A program made the translations under genes and the position numbers. DNA of 64,000 nucleotides from contig JASDFA010000003.1 of the NCBI GenBank assembly GCA_035772735.1, positions 156,605,001 through 156,669,000 on the forward strand. The letters are read 5' to 3'. The stretch comes from Datura wrightii (lineage: Eukaryota > Streptophyta > Magnoliopsida > Solanales > Solanaceae). Below the pieces are notes generated by a model, which was not told where the DNA came from, ran no database searches, and worked only from the letters and a program-made list of their open reading frames with translations. Below are positions 59,911 through 64,000 of this stretch, piece after piece (position 1 is the first letter of the stretch; every line of letters begins with the position of its first letter).

Positions 59911-60991
59911 GTTGTTGAGGAGATTAACTTTTGGGTGTCATTGACAGAATATTCTCGGGTATAAGAATGGATTTCTTACTTCTTGGAATCGAAACATTAG
60001 GCATGTAAAATCACATAGACTCTATGTTGAGGATGTGACTAACCGACTGAATAATGAGTTATAACTATGTCTAAGCATGAGATGAAGCGAGTGACGTAGG
60101 ATAGTAATCCGTTACACAATGACTTGAATATGTTGCGGTCGGTGTTGTATTTTCCAAATTGATAATTGTTGTCCACATTAATGGTGACACTTGGTAAGAT
60201 AATTGTTGATGTAAGCTTTTAAAAACATTATTTCATTATAGTGGGCACAAAGAAACCAGGAAGTGGGAGAAACTGGAATAAAGACAAGTCGGAATACTGC
60301 CAGCAGTACCGCTGCAGCGAGATCACTGCCACGGCAGTGATGCCGCTGCAACGGAGCCTAAAACAATGAGTGAGCCAAGTCAAAAATCTTATAACTTGCC
60401 AAATTAAATGTGATTATTATTGTTCGGACACAAGGTTGATTTAATTTTATGTTATTCTACTTATTGTGTGACTGTGTAATTCTGGTCGTATGATGATTTA
60501 TTACGTGTTATGATGCATTATGCATTCTGCGATTAAGGAGTGAATTGGCACTAACTGAATATGTAACGGAGATCATGGATAATACGTAAGGAAAGTTATC
60601 GATATGATGGTAAATGAGAGGCCTATGGCTGAAGTTAAGGGAATCAGATGAATAGGTTACTATAATCAGATTTCGAATAAGGATTGGATACATGAGTGGC
60701 TTGTGCCCAAGGTGAGCATCCAGGCGAGCGGTATGAGAGAGTACACAAACATGTATAGCTAAAGGACCATGCAGCTAGGTGTACGAGTGGGTACATAGAC
60801 AGGTATGGTGAATGTTTATACAGCTGGTTGTACAGTAGATGGATTTCTAGAGTCTCCTGCAGGTCATGATTGGAAGGACATGCATAAAACCCTCTAGCAT
60901 GTGTGTATAGTGATATGACGAAGGCGTGTTCCTGGCATATCACCAATGGTATGATTATGAGACAGAGATTATGCGGGTATGATTGATATAC
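59911..60991. other. Unclassified stretch with a GC-rich inverted repeat
   Basis: No gene is recognised. ATCACTGCC and GGCAGTGAT at 60322-60341 form a 9-bp inverted repeat with a two-base spacer, inside a GC-rich patch flanked by GCTGCAGCG and GCCGCTGCAACGG. It may be a piece of another LTR promoter. Confidence 0.4.
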
Positions 60992-63912
60992 TGTAATACC
61001 CCCAATGGTTCTAAGGTCAGAATCTAGGCTTAAGAAAAGAAATCAGACTGAAAAGGGAAGTTTTGTGCAGAACGAGTCGGGGAATGACTCGTTAGGAGGC
61101 CTAAGTAATCGTGGTTAGTCCCGTGGGAAAAAAGTTTTAAGGTATGGTTAAGCCAGGTGATGACGGGCGATCTAACGAGTTGTCTTGCCTGGCAACGACT
61201 CATCAGGTTGGTCATTGGATGGAGGGTAGGGTCCCCAAGTTAAGCCTTAAGTAGTGTAGTTGACGGAAGGATGTGACGAATCGTTAGGCAAGGGAACGAC
61301 TCATCATGTCAGTCGTTAGGAGGAAGGAGCTAAGAACATGAAGGAAGTTCCAGCGTACATGACGAGTGGACTTGACGAGTCGTTATAGGAAGCAACGAAT
61401 CGTCATGTTAATCGTGACATGAGGAAGTTGAAGTTTTGAAGTTTATCTTCAGTGCACTTGATGAATGGATATAACGAGTCATTGGAGCTGGTGACGATTC
61501 GTTACATTGGTCTTGGCTTGAAGAATGATTAAACTGTGTGAATTTCCAGTATACTTAACAGGCGAGATGACGAGTCATGGGATCGGGCGACGACTCGTTA
61601 CGTGAGTCGTGACTTTAGATTCAGGAAAATTTCCAATTTTCTTCAGGGACATTTTTGTAAACTCTTATGCTTTTAACTTTTAAACATAGTCGTTTTGTAT
61701 ATTTTTTTTGGACGTTTTTAAGGGTTTTTCATGCCTAAACCCTCATTCTCTCAACCCTCCTTCTTCTCTTCTCAATATCAAGGTTCCCCAAGGTTTTTCC
61801 TCTAAGCTTCAAGGAAGATTTCGAGTGGGATTTCTTCTACCAGGTATGCGGGTCTTTCAACAAGGATACTCTTCCGTCCTTGTGTCCTAAAAATATTTTT
61901 ATTAAAACTCGATTTCAACGAATCTAGAAAAGTATGATCTAGGGCTTGTGTGATGGGTAAATTTCTTTTATATCCCTCATAAATGTTTATCTACTGCGAT
62001 TATGATATTATTTGTGATATAAACAATGGGTTGTCTTGAATTGTGAAATATAAGTTGTGAATGTATAAGTGTAGCATGTTCTTCATAAATTGGCTTGAGT
62101 AATGAATGGGATTTGTTTATCGCTCCCTTGATCATCGTAGTAATTCATGAATATGATGGAATTGTGGAAATATTGCATGATTAACCCTAATGACCCGATT
62201 ATGACATCCATAACTATGTTGGGATGAGTTGGAGTTTGGGGGGCTTGAGCAATTGAAAGTAAATTATGTATCATCATCACGTTTTCGATTTAATTGATTG
62301 GGTACGATTAAAATGTATTTATATTGATGGATTATGAAGCTTGTGCGGATTCAAAATTGTTTTTCCTTACAAAAATTATTTCTCAAATTCTTGAATCTAA
62401 AACGCCCATGGATGAAAAGTTCCTAAAAGAAGTGATTTATGATAAATGTGAGATGATGATGAGGTTGATGATGAAAAACATATTTCTAAAGCTACCCATG
62501 GTTATGATATTTTTTTCAAAATGAATTGAGTAGATCCAAGTATGATAAAGCTTTGGGCAAGCCCCACATATTGATTTAAAATGATGATTTTTCCAAAATA
62601 AACTTACCACATTGTTTGGAGCAAAGTCTCCCAAATTTTATAAATGTTAGCTTGTGGTATGTTTTGAAAATGAATGAAGCCATGCATCTTTGATAAAGTA
62701 TGAGTGGAATCTATTAATCATGCATGACCTTATGCTACATGTGGTATTGCAACTGTTGGGCTTGTTGTTATTAGAAAGTAGCCCAAATCCCATTGAAAAG
62801 AATGTTGTATGATGAAAATCAGTGAATGTCCTTGACTTTGATTAGCTGTTGCAATTTAGATTAGTGATAGTTATTCGGGATTCTCATTAGCAAGAATATT
62901 TTCCTAGTTAGTCGGGATTCTCATTACCAAGAATGTTTCTCTAGTCAGTAGGGATTCTCGTTAGCAAGAATGTTTTCCTAGTCAGTCAGGATTTTTGTTA
63001 GTAAGAGTATTTTCCTAGTTAGTCGGGACTCACATCCCTAGCTACTAGCAGTGCATGTTTCTTCTTAGTCGGTCGAGATTAACATCCCTATCCAGTCAAT
63101 GATTCTCTATATCAAAGCATTCTTTCCCTTTTATAGTCAGGGACTCTTGTTAGTAAGAATGTTTCCCTTTGATAGTCAGGGACGCTCCCTTTTGACAGTT
63201 AGAAACTTACCTCGGTCATTCAGGGACCTTCTTGATATCAGTTACGACATCATACTTTTGTATTATTCCCGATTATTACTTTTGCGCATTAGTTGACTTA
63301 TGATAATGCATGTCCTTATAATGTGGTTATGATGATATGAATACGTGAATCTCATATAAGGTTGTCGTATCTCATTTCGGTTACATTACTATTATTGTGT
63401 TTTTATATACTTCCTTTTTTGTATATGCTTATGAGTTAGTTGATTATGTTTCCTACATACTCAGTACATTCCAAGTACTGACCGCACGCCTCTTGTGTTG
63501 TATCGTTTCATGATATAGATTCAGGTCTCCAGGTTCAGCCGCGTGGCTAGATTCGCTTCTCCCTCTCCCAGCTTCTAGTGGTGAGTCCTCATCTTCCAAG
63601 GACGTGGTTTATGTTCTTACTTTATTCTGTTTTAGTTTTCAGACTTTGGGAGTTAGCTGGGGTCTTATCCCAACAACTCATCAGATTAGTAGAAGGCTTT
63701 ATGACTTGTTTAGATAGAATCGGCATTGTATTTAAGTGTTGAAAAAATTTCTATATGGGTTATACTAGATTCTTGATATTAGCTTCCGCTTATTTATGTT
63801 GTTAGTCATTTTCTATGTTAAGTGTATGCAATGATTATGCCATGGTTCGACTTGGAGCCTTTCGGGGTTTTTTATCCCATTTACGACTAGGGTGTGAACT
63901 CGGATCGTGAAA
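60992..63912 (+). repeat. 5' LTR of element F, 2921 bp
   Basis: It begins TGTAATACCCCC and ends TCGTGAAA, where the family end is GTGACA; the primer site follows. Its second half matches the LTRs of A and C in order (for example GAGTTAGCTGGGGTCTTATC near 63650). It has an ACGASTCGT-type array (61065-61620) and a 37-bp tandem repeat (about 62875-63060). Confidence 0.8.
62875..63060 (+). repeat. 37-bp tandem repeat, about five copies, inside LTR of F
   Basis: GGGATTCT-type starts occur at 62877, 62914, 62951, 62988 and 63025, spaced 37 bases apart. The unit includes TTAGCAAGAATGTTTTCCTA. Copies diverge to the right. Confidence 0.85.
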
Positions 63913-63916
63913 AACT

Positions 63917-64000
63917 TGGTATCAGAGAAAGGGTTTAGAGTGTCCTAGGGTGTCTAAAAGTCGCGTTACATAGAGTCTTCTTCATGGGTGTGAAGCGCGC
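63917..64000 (+). mobile_element. Primer site and leader of element F, cut by window end
   Basis: TGGTATCAGAG at 63917-63927 is the tRNA-iMet primer site with one mismatch after it. The following text, ending ATGGGTGTGAAGCGCGC, matches the minus-strand leader of copy A near 28870-28890. Gag-pol would lie beyond the window. Confidence 0.8.

Noticed and set aside
23457..59915. Target duplication around the whole family-E LTR
   Set aside because: ATGAC before 23462 and GTTGT after 59910 do not match.
62875..63060. CRISPR-like regular repeat
   Set aside because: Units are directly tandem without unique spacers, diverged, and within a plant LTR.

Overview
The window is 64 kb of plant repeat DNA, and I found no host protein-coding gene in it. 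It holds Ty3/Gypsy LTR retrotransposons with plant initiator-tRNA-Met or tRNA-Asp primer sites, chromodomain-tailed integrases, an L1-type LINE, MITE and Helitron ends, and a probable tRNA-derived SINE of the tobacco TS type. Together these suggest a Solanaceae genome (pepper, potato, tomato or a relative). That assignment is inference, because no search could be run.

Layout: 1-9214 is a plus-strand chromovirus, element 1, whose 5' LTR is cut by the window edge. It sits in a MITE whose right end is 9215-9411. A decayed L1-like LINE runs from about 9500 to 14475. From 14476 to 23461 is AT-rich DNA with three Helitron-type termini in the same orientation, a SINE, a second MITE and a solo LTR (18340-20451, TSD TTAAA). 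From 23462 to 59910 is a nest. Plus-strand LTR fragments (family E) surround minus-strand chromovirus copies: A/B, which share one LTR in a tandem array, and C. Element 2 (37603-47988, TSD CCACC, same family as element 1) is inserted in the integrase of C. Element D (51802-57719, TSD GCTTC) is inserted in an LTR of C. 59911-60991 is unclassified. 60992-64000 is the 5' LTR and primer site of another element, F, related to A/B/C.

Relative ages were counted by eye from LTR pairs: D about 1% divergent, element 2 about 2%, element 1 about 5%. So D is youngest, and A/B/C are older hosts of the insertions. All gag-pol genes seen are broken. Most nonsense codons in elements 1 and 2 look like C-to-T changes, many of them CAG to TAG.

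The most unusual items are these. Element D lacks pol but keeps an intact 315-residue ORF with cysteine/histidine knuckles at its N-terminus and a coiled coil. A 45-bp inverted-repeat promoter module is shared by D and the unrelated chromovirus LTRs. Arrays of ACGASTCGT-like motifs recur in the LTRs of A, B, C and F.
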